Shown: positions 52,790-62,216, counted from the first letter of the stretch. The stretch: DNA of 64,000 nucleotides from Inquilinus sp. Marseille-Q2685 (GCF_916619195.1 NZ_CAKAKL010000002.1:1676001-1740000); one strand, 5' to 3'. Numbers and translations: made by a program. The notes: a model not told the origin generated them from the letters alone.

Positions 52790-53212
52790 TCATCTGCGCG
52801 GCGGGATCGAGTAGGTGCCGGTGGCGTGGGCCACCGGCTCGTCCTCGCCTTCCGAGAACAGCAGCACCTCGCCATAGGCCAGGCGCTTGCCGAGCTTGAG
52901 CAGGCGGGCCTCCGCGATCACCGGCACCAGGGCCGGGCGGCGCAGGAAGGTGATCGCCATCGAGGTGGTGACCGCCAGCTCGACCCGGCCGATCCGGCTG
53001 AGCACTGCGGCGTACAGCGCGACATCGGCCAGGCCGAACAGGGCCGGGCCGGTGATGGTGCCGCCCGGCCGCACGAAATCCTCGCGGCAGGGCATCACCA
53101 GCGTCGCCGTGCCGGCCCCCAGCGCCGCGACCGTCACGCCGAAGGCGCCGATCAGCGGCACGCCCTCGCGGATGATCGCCTCCATCACCTCGGCCTCGAT
53201 CGCCGGCTGCAT
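52790..53212 (-). CDS. PaaI-type hotdog thioesterase
   Basis: The 140-residue hotdog-fold protein has FVRPGGTITGPALFGLADVALYAAV, matching the helix and catalytic loop of the PaaI family (aspartate in LADVA), and SMAITFLRRP. It probably hydrolyses acyl-CoA or aryl-CoA. It converges on the RTX gene with 6 bases between the stops. Confidence 0.88.
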   Translation of the reverse strand: MQPAIEAEVMEAIIREGVPLIGAFGVTVAALGAGTATLVMPCREDFVRPGGTITGPALFGLADVALYAAVLSRIGRVELAVTTSMAITFLRRPALVPVIAEARLLKLGKRLAYGEVLLFSEGEDEPVAHATGTYSIPPRR

Positions 53213-53285
53213 CGCCGCCCTCCCCTCCGGTTTCCGCCAGTAGGGCGGAGCGCGGCGGCCGCCGCAAGCTCCCGCATGCGCCGCC

Positions 53286-53750
53286 TTAGTGGTGCTGCCC
53301 GGGGGCCGCCGGGACCGTGAACGAAACCGCCTTGCCGGAGATCACATGGTGCTCGGGGGTGGCGATCTCGATCAGCACCTTGTGCTCGCCGGCCGGGAGT
53401 CCCGCCAGGACGATGGCGCCCGTGCCGCCAGCGTCGGCCCAGTGCCAGGGCAGGTCATCGACCGTGACATGCAGGTGGCCTGCCCGCGGCGACACGTCGC
53501 TCGCGCCGACGCCGAAGATCGGCAGGATCCGGAAGTTCTCCGTCCGGTACGGAATGATGGCCGTTCTCCTGCCGACGAGCGGCTCGGCGAGGGGCGGGTC
53601 GACATGGAGCTTCGGTTCGGGCTCGGTCCGGAGCGGAAGATACTGCGTCGGCCCGGCGCTCGGCGTTTCGGCCCGGACCGCCGGTCCCGCCGCCGTCAGA
53701 AGGGCGGTCGCGGCCAATCCGAGGGCCGTGATCATGGCAAGCTTCGACAT
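53286..53750 (-). CDS. DUF6130-like periplasmic protein
   Basis: The 154-residue protein has a signal peptide ending near AVRAE and a beta-rich mature part containing RAGHLHVTVDDLPWHWADAGG and AGLPAGEHKVLIEIATPEH. These match DUF6130 as I know it. The histidines could bind a metal. The start is at 53750 with AAGGAG upstream; the open frame continues further but is not coding-like. The function is unknown. Confidence 0.78.
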   Translation of the reverse strand: MSKLAMITALGLAATALLTAAGPAVRAETPSAGPTQYLPLRTEPEPKLHVDPPLAEPLVGRRTAIIPYRTENFRILPIFGVGASDVSPRAGHLHVTVDDLPWHWADAGGTGAIVLAGLPAGEHKVLIEIATPEHHVISGKAVSFTVPAAPGQHH

Positions 53751-53998
53751 CTCAATGCTCCTTGATCCTGCGTGTCGGCAGGCCCGGTCTCGGGCTGCCA
53801 TGAACGGCGAAGATCTGGGCTTACCGGGGATGAGCCCGTACCCGGAGAAAATGAGAGCCAGCCTCTCGCATTCCCGCTCTCCAGCCGGGAGACGCGATGC
53901 GCGATATTCGGTGCCGGCCAACCGCCGGATCGGGAACGTCGGGTTCAACGACGGCAGGCTGGTCCCACCGGCATCAGCCGGCCGCCCGTGAGGGAGAC

Positions 53999-54193
53999 AT
54001 GAACACGCAAACGAAACGGAAGATCGCCTTCGCCCTGTCGATGGGCGTCGTGACGACGGGGATCATCTCCTTCGTCCTTCTGGCGCTCAACCTGGGCTTC
54101 TCGGAGGATTTCGCCCTGACATGGCTGCGCTCCTGGGGCACCGGTTATGTGATCGTCATTCCCGCCATCCTGCTGCTCGGCCCGCGCCTGTAG
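53999..54193 (+). CDS. DUF2798 membrane protein, probably shortened by a nonsense codon
   Basis: The 64-residue two-helix membrane protein (helices about 8-30 and 42-60) is of the DUF2798 type, with AGGGAG upstream of the ATG. It ends at TAG after LLLGPRL. The same frame continues TQVDRLVN before a TGA at 54217-54219. Relatives usually end with a tail of this kind (R-V-RLV), so the TAG looks like a CAG-to-TAG change. The lost tail is about nine residues, so the protein may still fold. Confidence 0.72.
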   Translation: MNTQTKRKIAFALSMGVVTTGIISFVLLALNLGFSEDFALTWLRSWGTGYVIVIPAILLLGPRL

Positions 54194-54232
54194 ACGCAGG
54201 TCGACCGCCTGGTCAACTGAGCCGGCGCAGCG

Positions 54233-55156
54233 CTACGGAAGCGACCCTGCCGGATCGCTGCGCCCATAACCGCTGCTGGCCGCCCGCAGCCGCGGCAGGG
54301 CCCAGTCGATGAAGGCACGCACCTTCAGGGTGACAAGCCCCTGGCGCGAATAGATCATGTGGATCGGCCTCGGCTCGCCGCCGTACTCCGTCAGGATCGG
54401 CACGAGCGCGCCGGAGGACAGCTCCCCGGGGATCTGATAGTCGAACAGACGCGCGATGCCGACGCCGGCCAGTGCCGCGGCGACGCAATTGGCCGCGGTG
54501 TTGACCTCGATCCGGCCCGGGGGTGCCACCTCGATCTGCTCGCCGTCGACGGTGAACGACCAGAAGAACGACCGGTTGTTGAACATGATGCCGTGATGGC
54601 TCGACAGGTCGGTGGGGTGTTCGGGCGCGCCGTGCCGTTCCAGATAGGCCGGGCTGGCGCAGGTCAGCAGGCGGAACTCGCCGGCCTTGACGGCATAGAG
54701 GGAGCTGTCGGGGAGATCGCCGAGCCGGATGGCGATGTCCACCTGCTCGTTCACCAGGTGAACGGAGCGGTCCAGCGACAGCAGGTTCAAGGTCACGTCC
54801 GGGTGCCGGTCCATGAAGTCCAGCGCGATCGGCAGCACGTAGCGGCTGCCGAACTCCACGGGCATCGTGATCGTCAGCGTGCCGCGCGGCGCCTGATACT
54901 CGCCGGACGCCCGGCGCTCGGCCTCTTCAAGGTCCGCCATGATCTTCCGGGCGGCGTCGACATAGTCGCGCCCCGCATCGGTGAGCTGCAGGTTGCGGTT
55001 GGTGCGGATGATGAGGTTGGCGCCGAGATGCCGCTCGAGATCGGCGACCTTGCGGCTGACGCTGGGCAAGGGGGCGTTCAGCCTCCGGCTGCCGGCCGAC
55101 AGGCTGCCAGCCTCGACCACCGCAAGCAGGACCCGCATCGCATCGAATCGATCCAT
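54233..55156 (-). CDS. LysR-family transcriptional regulator
   Basis: The 307-residue regulator has an N-terminal winged HTH (about 1-60, AGSLSAGSRRLNAPLPSVSRKVADLE) and a periplasmic-binding-like effector domain (about 90-295) of the CrgA group. The target is unknown. The neighbouring DUF2798 gene and the MocR-controlled genes are candidates. A short gap of 93 bases separates it from the MocR gene in the same direction. Confidence 0.92.
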   Translation of the reverse strand: MDRFDAMRVLLAVVEAGSLSAGSRRLNAPLPSVSRKVADLERHLGANLIIRTNRNLQLTDAGRDYVDAARKIMADLEEAERRASGEYQAPRGTLTITMPVEFGSRYVLPIALDFMDRHPDVTLNLLSLDRSVHLVNEQVDIAIRLGDLPDSSLYAVKAGEFRLLTCASPAYLERHGAPEHPTDLSSHHGIMFNNRSFFWSFTVDGEQIEVAPPGRIEVNTAANCVAAALAGVGIARLFDYQIPGELSSGALVPILTEYGGEPRPIHMIYSRQGLVTLKVRAFIDWALPRLRAASSGYGRSDPAGSLP

Positions 55157-55249
55157 CCGGCCCCGGCGACTGGGTTTCGACCGTCAAGGTATCCCGGCCG
55201 GCGATCGATGCCCAGGCTCGATCCGCGGGGACAGCCGCAAGATGGCTCC

Positions 55250-56656
55250 TCAGGCGAAGCGTTCGATGACGCTCCAGAGGCGGTCGCATGATCGCGCGAG
55301 GTGCCGTTGCGGCGCCGTCGCGATTCCCAGCAGCAGGCCGGATCGTGCCGAGGCCGGCGACGCGTACCAGAGCGACAGCGGGATGGGCGCCAGTCCGAAG
55401 GCCAGCATTTCCCGGGCGATGGTCAGGTCCGGCGCGCCGGCCGGCAGCGGAAGCAGCGCGGCCAGCCCGGCGACCGTGACCTCCCCGGCGCGCGGCCGAA
55501 GGCAGTCCAGCAGGGCGTCGCGCTGGGCGGCATAGAGGCGCTTGGTCCGCCGGAGATGCCGCAGGTAATGGCCCTCGCGCATGAACGCCGCGGTCGCGAG
55601 CTGGATGCCCGGCCCGGGTGCCGGGGCGAGGCACGCGGCGACCTCGGCGAACCTTGACGCCAGCGGCGCGGGGGCGACCACGAACCCCAGGCGCCAGGTC
55701 GGGCTGATGGTCTTGCTGAAGGAGCCGATATGGATCCCGCGCCCGGCCCGGTCGAGCGAGGCCAGGGCCGGCGTGGCCCGCCCCTTCAGCTGCAGCTCGC
55801 CCAGATAGTCGTCCTCGATCACCCAGGCGCCGTCTTGGGCCGCCCATTCCAGGAGGCGCAGGCGCCGGGCCAGCGACAGGGCGGTGCCGAGCGGCGCTTG
55901 CTGGCCCGGGGTGACGACGGCCAGCGCCGCATCGGGAGCGTGCCGCAGGCCGTGGTCGACATCGATGCCGTCGGCGTCGACCGGGACCGGCACGATCGCC
56001 AGCCGCGCCAGCTCCAGCCCATGCCGGGTGAACGGGAAGCCGGGATCCTCCATCCAGGCCTTGCGCCCCTCGAGGCCGAGCACCCGCAGCGCCAGCCCGA
56101 GGCCGCTGCTGTATCCGGCGGTGACGATGACCTGGGAGGGCGAGCATTCGATGCCGCGCGCGACCGCGAGATAGGCGGCGATCTCCCGCCGCAGCTCGAA
56201 CTCGCCGCGCGGATCCGGATAGATGGCCGGGGCGCTTGCTTCCGCGCGGATGGCCTGTGCACGGATCCTGGCGAGGAGCTTGGCGGGCAGGGTCTCCTGC
56301 GCGGGCACGCCCATCTGGAAGATCGCCGGCCCGGCCGTGAGCTCGCGATACATCTCCATGAACGACCCGGGATCGGGCGCCGGCTCCTTCCGGACGGGAC
56401 GAGCGGGCCGGGCCGCGACGCGGGTGCCGGTCGCGCGCGAGGCGACGATGAGCTGGTCGTCCGACAGCCTTTCATAGGCCGAACGCACCGTGCCGCGGGC
56501 CACGCCGAGCTGCGCCGCCAGGTCCAGCCAGGACGGCAGGCGCGCGCCGGGCGCGAGCACGCCGCTCTCGATCGCCGCACTGATCCCTTTGCGGATCTGC
56601 TCCGTCAGCGGCGTCTTCGCGGATCGGTCGAGCTGCAGGGAGAGAGGCTTTGCCAT
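55250..56656 (-). CDS. MocR/PdxR-type regulator with aminotransferase domain
   Basis: The 468-residue protein has an N-terminal GntR winged helix (about 15-80, LPSWLDLAAQLGVARGTVRSAYERL) and a C-terminal fold-type I aminotransferase domain (from about 115). The PLP lysine is in GSFSKTISPTWRLGF, and the usual EDDY motif is present in WVIEDDYLGE. MocR proteins sense PLP or its aldimines. It diverges from the cupin-AhpD-epimerase genes with 89 bases between starts and so probably regulates them. Confidence 0.92.
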   Translation of the reverse strand: MAKPLSLQLDRSAKTPLTEQIRKGISAAIESGVLAPGARLPSWLDLAAQLGVARGTVRSAYERLSDDQLIVASRATGTRVAARPARPVRKEPAPDPGSFMEMYRELTAGPAIFQMGVPAQETLPAKLLARIRAQAIRAEASAPAIYPDPRGEFELRREIAAYLAVARGIECSPSQVIVTAGYSSGLGLALRVLGLEGRKAWMEDPGFPFTRHGLELARLAIVPVPVDADGIDVDHGLRHAPDAALAVVTPGQQAPLGTALSLARRLRLLEWAAQDGAWVIEDDYLGELQLKGRATPALASLDRAGRGIHIGSFSKTISPTWRLGFVVAPAPLASRFAEVAACLAPAPGPGIQLATAAFMREGHYLRHLRRTKRLYAAQRDALLDCLRPRAGEVTVAGLAALLPLPAGAPDLTIAREMLAFGLAPIPLSLWYASPASARSGLLLGIATAPQRHLARSCDRLWSVIERFA

Positions 56657-56745
56657 GGCCCGTGGTACACGACTTTTGTCGATTCCTGGTGCTTATTCCT
56701 GACCCAGCAAGGGATCAATTTGGCGGGGGAAAGGAGAACCCCGCC

Positions 56746-57186
56746 ATGTTCATCAGATCCATCGTCATCGCCGCCTCTCTTGCCGTCGCGGCGCCGGCTG
56801 CGGCCCACGGCCCGGGCGATGCCGCCACGACCGCCGCGGCCCAGGCCACGGGCGAGACCGTCACGACGAATTTCGAGCACGCGATCCCCAACATCCCGGG
56901 CAAGTCGCTGGTCGCCCTGATCGTCGATTATGCGCCGGGCGGGGCTTCGCCGTCCCACATCCACGCCAAGTCGGCGTTCATCTACGGCCATGTCCTCTCG
57001 GGCGAGATCGAGTCCAAGGTGAACGACGAGCCCGTCCGGGTCTACCGCGCCGGCGAGAGCTTCTACGAAGCGCCGGGGTCCAGCCATCCCGTCAGCCGCA
57101 ATGCGAGCGCAACCCGGCCGGCCAGGCTGCTCGCCGTCTTCGTCGTCGACACCGACGACACGGTCCTGACCACCCCGGTCCAGTAA
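56746..57186 (+). CDS. secreted cupin-domain protein
   Basis: The 146-residue protein has a signal peptide ending in APAAAH and a single cupin fold. The metal-site histidines are in SPSHIHAKSAF, with the second cupin motif in PGSSHPVSRN. ATG 56746 has AAGGAG 9 bases upstream. It is first in a run with the AhpD-like and epimerase-like genes. The role is unknown; small periplasmic cupins often bind a metal and a small organic acid. Confidence 0.85.
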   Translation: MFIRSIVIAASLAVAAPAAAHGPGDAATTAAAQATGETVTTNFEHAIPNIPGKSLVALIVDYAPGGASPSHIHAKSAFIYGHVLSGEIESKVNDEPVRVYRAGESFYEAPGSSHPVSRNASATRPARLLAVFVVDTDDTVLTTPVQ

Positions 57187-57212
57187 TCCCGCTTGGCGAG
57201 GAGTGCGAACGG

Positions 57213-57671
57213 ATGAGCAAGCGTCTCGACTACAACCAGATCGCGCCGGCAGGGGTGAAGGCCCTCGGCGGCGTCTACGGCTACGTCATGCAGAGCGGCC
57301 TGCCCGCGACGCTGGTGGAGCTGGTCTATCTGCGCATCTCGCAGATCAACAACTGCGCCTACTGCCTCGACATGCATATGCGCGACCTGCTGAAGAAGGG
57401 GCAGCCGATCGAGAAGCTGGCGCTGGTCCAGGCCTGGGCGGAAGCCGGTCCCCTGTTCGACGGGCGGGAGCGCGCCGCCCTGGCCTGGGCCGAGACGGTG
57501 ACCCGCGTCTCCGAGACCGGCGTGCCAGACGCGGCCTATGAGGCCGCACGCACGGTGTTCGAGGAGCGGGAGCTGGTCGACCTCACCATCGCGATCGGCC
57601 TGATGAACGCCTACAATCGTATGGCGATCAGCTTCCGCAACACGCCGCAGGCCGTCCTGGCCGCCCAGTGA
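57213..57671 (+). CDS. AhpD-like/carboxymuconolactone decarboxylase family protein
   Basis: The 152-residue helical protein has the redox motif NNCAYCLDMHMRD, with Cys48, Cys51 and the downstream histidine. This marks the alkylhydroperoxidase-like branch of the CMD family, which reduces peroxides or acts as an antioxidant partner. It lies 26 bases after the cupin gene. Confidence 0.92.
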   Translation: MSKRLDYNQIAPAGVKALGGVYGYVMQSGLPATLVELVYLRISQINNCAYCLDMHMRDLLKKGQPIEKLALVQAWAEAGPLFDGRERAALAWAETVTRVSETGVPDAAYEAARTVFEERELVDLTIAIGLMNAYNRMAISFRNTPQAVLAAQ

Positions 57672-57684
57672 CAGGGAGGTGCTC

Positions 57685-58602
57685 GTGAGGATCTTCGTTG
57701 CAGGCGCCACCGGCGCCGTCGGCCTGCCGCTCGTGCGCGCGCTGTGCACGCTCGGCCACCAGGTGACCGGCATGATCCGCGCCGGCCGGGGCGTGGACCG
57801 GCTGCGCGAGCTGGGGGCCGCGGCATCCTTCGCGGATGCCTTCGACCCGAAGGCCGTGCGGGCCGCGATCGCGGCGGCCCGGCCGGATGTCGTGATCGAC
57901 CAGCTGACGTGGCTGCCGGCCGATCCCGCCGACATCGTCAAGTCCCTGCCGGACGACACCCGGCTCCATCGCGAGGGCGGCGGCAACCTCCTCGCCGCGG
58001 CGCGGGAGCTGGGCGTCGGGCGCTACATCATGCAGTCCCGCGGCTTCTTCCTGGATGCACCCGCCGGCCGGCTCGCCGACGAAAGTGCCGGCTTCAGGGC
58101 CGATGCGCCCGGCGATGTCGGCGAGAGCACGCGCGTCATGGGCGAGTACGAGGGCCGGGTGCTCGCGGCGCCGTCGATGGCCGGGGTCGTCCTGCGCTAC
58201 GGCTTCTTCTACGGCCCCGGCACCTGGTACCGGCCGGAAGGGGCCATCGCGGATCAGGTCCGCAGGGGCGACGCGAGGATCATCGGCAACGGCAACGCGG
58301 TCTGGTCCTTCGTCCATATCGACGACGCGGTCGCGGCGACCGTCGCCGCGCTGACGGCCGATCCGGGCGTCTACAACATCGTCGATGACGACCCGCTGCC
58401 CGTCGCCGAATGGCTGCCGGCCTTCGCCCGCTGGGTCGATGCGCCGGAGCCGCCGCGGATCGGCGTGGAGGACGCGCTGGCGACCATCGGCGAAGAGGCC
58501 GTCTACTACCACACGCGCCTGACCGGGGCATCCAACGGCCGGGCCAAGGCGCAGCTCGGGTTCACGCCGCGGCCGCTGCTGTGGAAGGGCCCTGGGACGT
58601 AG
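57685..58602 (+). CDS. NAD-dependent epimerase/dehydratase family protein
   Basis: The 305-residue extended-SDR protein has GATGAVGLP at 7-15 for NAD(P). There is no standard YxxxK pair; the region around 110-150 has RYIMQSRGFF and, later, the conserved FYGPGTWY and SFVHIDDAV. GTG 57685 is preferred over GTG 57679 because GGGAGG lies at the right distance. It follows the AhpD-like gene by 13 bases. It may be an atypical reductase rather than an epimerase. Confidence 0.85.
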   Translation: MRIFVAGATGAVGLPLVRALCTLGHQVTGMIRAGRGVDRLRELGAAASFADAFDPKAVRAAIAAARPDVVIDQLTWLPADPADIVKSLPDDTRLHREGGGNLLAAARELGVGRYIMQSRGFFLDAPAGRLADESAGFRADAPGDVGESTRVMGEYEGRVLAAPSMAGVVLRYGFFYGPGTWYRPEGAIADQVRRGDARIIGNGNAVWSFVHIDDAVAATVAALTADPGVYNIVDDDPLPVAEWLPAFARWVDAPEPPRIGVEDALATIGEEAVYYHTRLTGASNGRAKAQLGFTPRPLLWKGPGT

Positions 58603-58718
58603 GCGAGGCCGTCGCTCTCGGCCGGGCATCGTGGCGGCAGGATCGGGAAGACGTCTGTTTCATCCGCCGGGCATCGGGGTAGAGTGCGTGCCGCACCGAC
58701 CGGACCCGAGGAACCGCC

Positions 58719-59531
58719 ATGTCCGCCGACCCGCTGCCCGCCGCTTTCCCGGCGAAGGACGTCCCGCTGCTGCGGCAGGATGCCGACGGCGTCGCCGTGC
58801 TGACCCTGAACCGCCCGGCGGCGCGCAACGCCCTGTCGTTGGCCCTGATGCTGGCGCTGGAGACCGAGCTGCAGGCGATCCGCCAGGACGAATCCGTCAA
58901 GGTCGTGGTGCTGGCGGCATCCGGCCCGGCCTTCTGCGCCGGCCACGACCTGAAGGAGCTGCGCGGCGACCCGAGCCGCGAGCATTACGAACGGATCTTC
59001 GCCCAGTGCTCGGCCCTGATGCTGGCGATCACCCGGCTGCCCAAGCCGGTGATCGCCCAGGTCCAGGGCATGGCGACCGCGGCCGGCTGCCAGCTGGTCG
59101 CGACCTGCGACCTGGCCGTCACGGCCGAGGAGGCACGCTTCGCCACGCCGGGGGTGAATATCGGCCTGTTCTGCTCCACCCCCATGGTCGCCCTGTCCCG
59201 CGCCGTCGGCCGCAAGCCGGCGATGGAGATGCTGCTGACCGGCGACGCCGTGACCGCCGACCGGGCGCGCGAGCTGGGCCTGGTCAACCGCGTGGTGCCG
59301 GCCGGGCGGCTGGCCGAGGAGACGATGGCCCTGGCCCGCCAGATCGCGGAGAAGTCGCCGCTGACCCTGGCGATCGGCAAGGAGGCCTTCTACGAGCAGG
59401 CCGAGATGGGGCTGCAGGGCGCCTATGAATATGCGAGCGAGGTGATGGTGCGGAACATGCTGGCCCGCGACGCCGAGGAGGGCATCGACGCCTTCATCGA
59501 GAAGCGACCGCCCGTCTGGCAGGGGTGCTGA
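58719..59531 (+). CDS. enoyl-CoA hydratase/isomerase family protein
   Basis: The 270-residue crotonase-fold protein has the oxyanion-hole block ASGPAFCAGHDLKEL and the second block QGMATAAGCQLVATCDLAV. It resembles the ECHDC3 group. The usual catalytic glutamates of ECH1 are not both evident, so the reaction is uncertain. The CoA-binding-protein gene follows after 7 bases. Confidence 0.88.
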   Translation: MSADPLPAAFPAKDVPLLRQDADGVAVLTLNRPAARNALSLALMLALETELQAIRQDESVKVVVLAASGPAFCAGHDLKELRGDPSREHYERIFAQCSALMLAITRLPKPVIAQVQGMATAAGCQLVATCDLAVTAEEARFATPGVNIGLFCSTPMVALSRAVGRKPAMEMLLTGDAVTADRARELGLVNRVVPAGRLAEETMALARQIAEKSPLTLAIGKEAFYEQAEMGLQGAYEYASEVMVRNMLARDAEEGIDAFIEKRPPVWQGC

Positions 59532-59538
59532 GGCCGGG

Positions 59539-60027
59539 ATGGACCACGAGCGCTACGACGACGCCTATCTGCGCGGCATCCTGCGCGGGGTGAAGACCAT
59601 CGCCATGGTCGGGGCCAGCCCGAACTGGAACCGGCCCAGCTACTTCGCCATGACCTATCTGCAGGGCAAGGGCTACCGCGTCATCCCGGTCAATCCGGGC
59701 GTGGCCGGCCAGGCCATCCTGAAGGAGACGGTCTACGCCCGGCTGGCCGACGTGCCGCAGCCGGTCGACATGGTCGACATCTTCCGCAACAGCGAGGCCG
59801 CGGCCGGGGTGGTCGACGAGGCGCTGGCCCTGCCGGTCAGGCCCAAGGTGATCTGGATGCAGCTCGGCGTGCGCAACGACGCCGCCGCGGCGAAGGCGGA
59901 AGCCGCCGGCATCCAGGTGGTGATGAACCGCTGCCCGAAGATCGAATGGGCGCGGCTGAACGGCGAGCTGAGCTGGATGGGCACCTCGTCGCGCGTGATT
60001 TCGTCGAAGATCCAGAAAAGAGGGTGA
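59539..60027 (+). CDS. CoA-binding protein (YccU type)
   Basis: The 162-residue Rossmann-like CoA_binding domain protein has VGASPNWNRPSYFAMTYLQGKGYRVIPVNPG, PVDMVDIFRN and the cysteine/metal region NRCPKIEW. It probably binds CoA or a CoA thioester. Standing between the hydratase-like gene and the sulfhydrylase gene, it appears to be part of a three-gene run (gaps of 7 and 5 bases). Confidence 0.9.
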   Translation: MDHERYDDAYLRGILRGVKTIAMVGASPNWNRPSYFAMTYLQGKGYRVIPVNPGVAGQAILKETVYARLADVPQPVDMVDIFRNSEAAAGVVDEALALPVRPKVIWMQLGVRNDAAAAKAEAAGIQVVMNRCPKIEWARLNGELSWMGTSSRVISSKIQKRG

Positions 60028-60032
60028 GGATC

Positions 60033-61334
60033 ATGTCCGAGAATAGCGGCGGCCCGGGCTTCGAGACGCTGGCGATCCATGCCGGCGCACGGCCCGACCC
60101 GACCACCGGCGCGCGGCAGACGCCGATCTACCAGACCACCTCCTACGTGTTCGAGGATGTCGACCACGCCGCTTCGCTGTTCAACCTGCAGAAGCTGGGC
60201 TTCATCTACAGCCGCCTGACCAACCCGACCGTGTCGGTGCTGGAGGAGCGGATGGCCTCGCTGGAGGGCGGCGTCGGTGCGATCGCCACCTCCTCCGGCC
60301 ACGCCGCCCAGCTCCTGGCCCTGTTCCCCTTCATGGAGCCGGGGGCCGAGATCGTCGCCGCCAACAAGCTCTATGGCGGGTCGATCAACCAGCTCGGCAA
60401 CAGCTTCAGGCGCGCTTTCGGCTGGACCACCCATTTCGTCGATGCCGACGATCCGGAGACCATCCGCCGCGCCGCCAACGACAAGACCAAGGCGATCTTC
60501 GTCGAGAGCCTGGCCAATCCGGGCGGCGTGGTCAGCGACCTGGAGGCGATCGCCGCGGTGGCGCGCGACCTCGGCGTGCCGCTGGTCGTCGACAACACCA
60601 TGGCCACCCCCTATCTGTGCCGGCCGATCGAGCACGGCGCCGACATCGTCGTCCACTCCACCACCAAGTTCCTGTCCGGCAACGGCACCTCGGTCGGCGG
60701 CGTGGTGGTGGATTCCGGCCGCTTCAACTGGGCCCAGTCCGACAAGTTCAAGGGGCTGACCGCCGAGGAGCCGGGCTATCACGGGTTGCGCTTCTTCGAG
60801 ACCTTCGGCGACCTGGCCTACACCTTCTACGGCCACGCGGTCGGCCTGCGCGACCTCGGCACCAACCAGCAGCCGCTGAACGCCTTCCTGACCCTGCTGG
60901 GCATCGAGACGCTGTCGCTGCGGATGGACCGGCACATCGAGAATGCGCAGAAGGTGGCGGAGTTCCTGTCCACCCACCCGGCGGTGGAGTGGGTGAACTA
61001 TGCCGGCCTGCCGGGCTCGAAGTACCACGCTTTGGCCAAGAAGTACCTGCCGCGCGGCGCCGGCGCCGTCTTCACCTTCGGCGTCAAAGGCGGCTTCGAC
61101 GCCGGCGTGAAGGTGGTCGAGGGCGTGGAGCTGCTGAGCCACCTGGCCAATATCGGCGACGCCCGCTCGCTGATCATCCACCCGGCCTCGACCACCCACC
61201 GCCAGCTGACGCCGGAGGGGCTGCGCGCCGCCGGCGCCGGGCCGGAGGTGATCCGCCTGTCGATCGGCCTGGAATCGGTCGGCGACATCATCGCCGACCT
61301 CGACCAGGCGCTGCGGGCCGCGACGGGGGCGTAA
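60033..61334 (+). CDS. metY: O-acetylhomoserine sulfhydrylase-like enzyme
   Basis: The 433-residue PLP enzyme of the Cys/Met-metabolism family has the PLP lysine in VVHSTTKFLSGNGTSVGG, YSRLTNPT, and SGHAAQLLALF at the substrate pocket. The length, over 420 residues, and the insertion pattern fit O-acetylhomoserine aminocarboxypropyltransferase (MetY), which makes homocysteine from O-acetylhomoserine and sulfide. The start at 60033 is just after the stop of the CoA-binding gene, with AGGGTGAGGA as ribosome-binding site. Confidence 0.9.
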   Translation: MSENSGGPGFETLAIHAGARPDPTTGARQTPIYQTTSYVFEDVDHAASLFNLQKLGFIYSRLTNPTVSVLEERMASLEGGVGAIATSSGHAAQLLALFPFMEPGAEIVAANKLYGGSINQLGNSFRRAFGWTTHFVDADDPETIRRAANDKTKAIFVESLANPGGVVSDLEAIAAVARDLGVPLVVDNTMATPYLCRPIEHGADIVVHSTTKFLSGNGTSVGGVVVDSGRFNWAQSDKFKGLTAEEPGYHGLRFFETFGDLAYTFYGHAVGLRDLGTNQQPLNAFLTLLGIETLSLRMDRHIENAQKVAEFLSTHPAVEWVNYAGLPGSKYHALAKKYLPRGAGAVFTFGVKGGFDAGVKVVEGVELLSHLANIGDARSLIIHPASTTHRQLTPEGLRAAGAGPEVIRLSIGLESVGDIIADLDQALRAATGA

Positions 61335-61340
61335 CTGCGA

Positions 61341-62216
61341 CTATCCGCCGGCTCCCTCGAGGAGCCGGCGCTCGCGGGCGAAGATCGCGGCGATGGCGTC
61401 CATCGCCAGCCGCATCCGGGGCGAGCGGCGCAGGTCCTCATGGATGCCGATCCAGATCTCGCGGCTGCCGCCCCCCTCGCGGTCGGCCTCGACGCAGGTG
61501 AGGCCCGCATCGGCCTCGCCGACGAAGCAGGGCAAGGCGGCGATGCCGATGCCGGCGCGGGCGGCGGTGAGCAGCGTGGTCATGTCGTTGCTGCGCAGCA
61601 CCAGCGGCCGCGGCCCGGCGAAGGCCAGCATCCAGCGATGCTGCGGCAGCTCGCCCGAGGAGTCGTCGTCGCCCAGGAACACCCAGTCCTCCGGCCGCCG
61701 GCCTTCCAGATAGGACGGCGCGGCGTAGAGGCCGAAGGCCATGGTGCCGACGCGGCGGGCCACGGCGCCGTGCTCGGTCGGCCGCGACAGGCGCAGCACC
61801 AGGTCGGCCTCGCGCTGGCCCAGCAGCGCCGCCCGCTTCTCGCCGATCAGGGTCAGCACGATGCCGGGATGGGCGGCCAGGAACGGTCCGAGACGCGGCG
61901 CCACGAAGTGGTTGGCCAGGAATGGCGGGGCCGAGACCGTGACCGGCCCGGCAACCCCGGCGCCGCCGGCGGCGCGCCGGACGAAGGCCAGCGCCTCCTC
62001 CTCCAGCCGCGCCGCGTCCTCGACCAGGCGTTCGCCCTCCGCGGTCAGGCGCCAGCCGCGCGGCAGCCGGTCGAACAGCCGGGTGCCAAGCGCCGCCTCC
62101 AGCGCATCGACCCGCCGGGCCACGGTGGTGTGCTCGACGCCCAGCCGGCGCGAGGCGGCGGACAGCGAGCCGGCCCGCGCCAGGGCCAGGAAGTAGCGGA
62201 CATCACCCCATTCCAT
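61341..62216 (-). CDS. LysR-family transcriptional regulator
   Basis: The 291-residue regulator has the N-terminal winged HTH (about 1-60, AGSLSAASRRLGVEHTTVARRVDALE) and an effector domain. It starts at ATG 62216, although the frame stays open far upstream on the antisense strand of the next gene. It diverges from the quinone-oxidoreductase gene with 93 bases between starts, the usual layout for a LysR regulator and its target. Confidence 0.93.
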   Translation of the reverse strand: MEWGDVRYFLALARAGSLSAASRRLGVEHTTVARRVDALEAALGTRLFDRLPRGWRLTAEGERLVEDAARLEEEALAFVRRAAGGAGVAGPVTVSAPPFLANHFVAPRLGPFLAAHPGIVLTLIGEKRAALLGQREADLVLRLSRPTEHGAVARRVGTMAFGLYAAPSYLEGRRPEDWVFLGDDDSSGELPQHRWMLAFAGPRPLVLRSNDMTTLLTAARAGIGIAALPCFVGEADAGLTCVEADREGGGSREIWIGIHEDLRRSPRMRLAMDAIAAIFARERRLLEGAGG

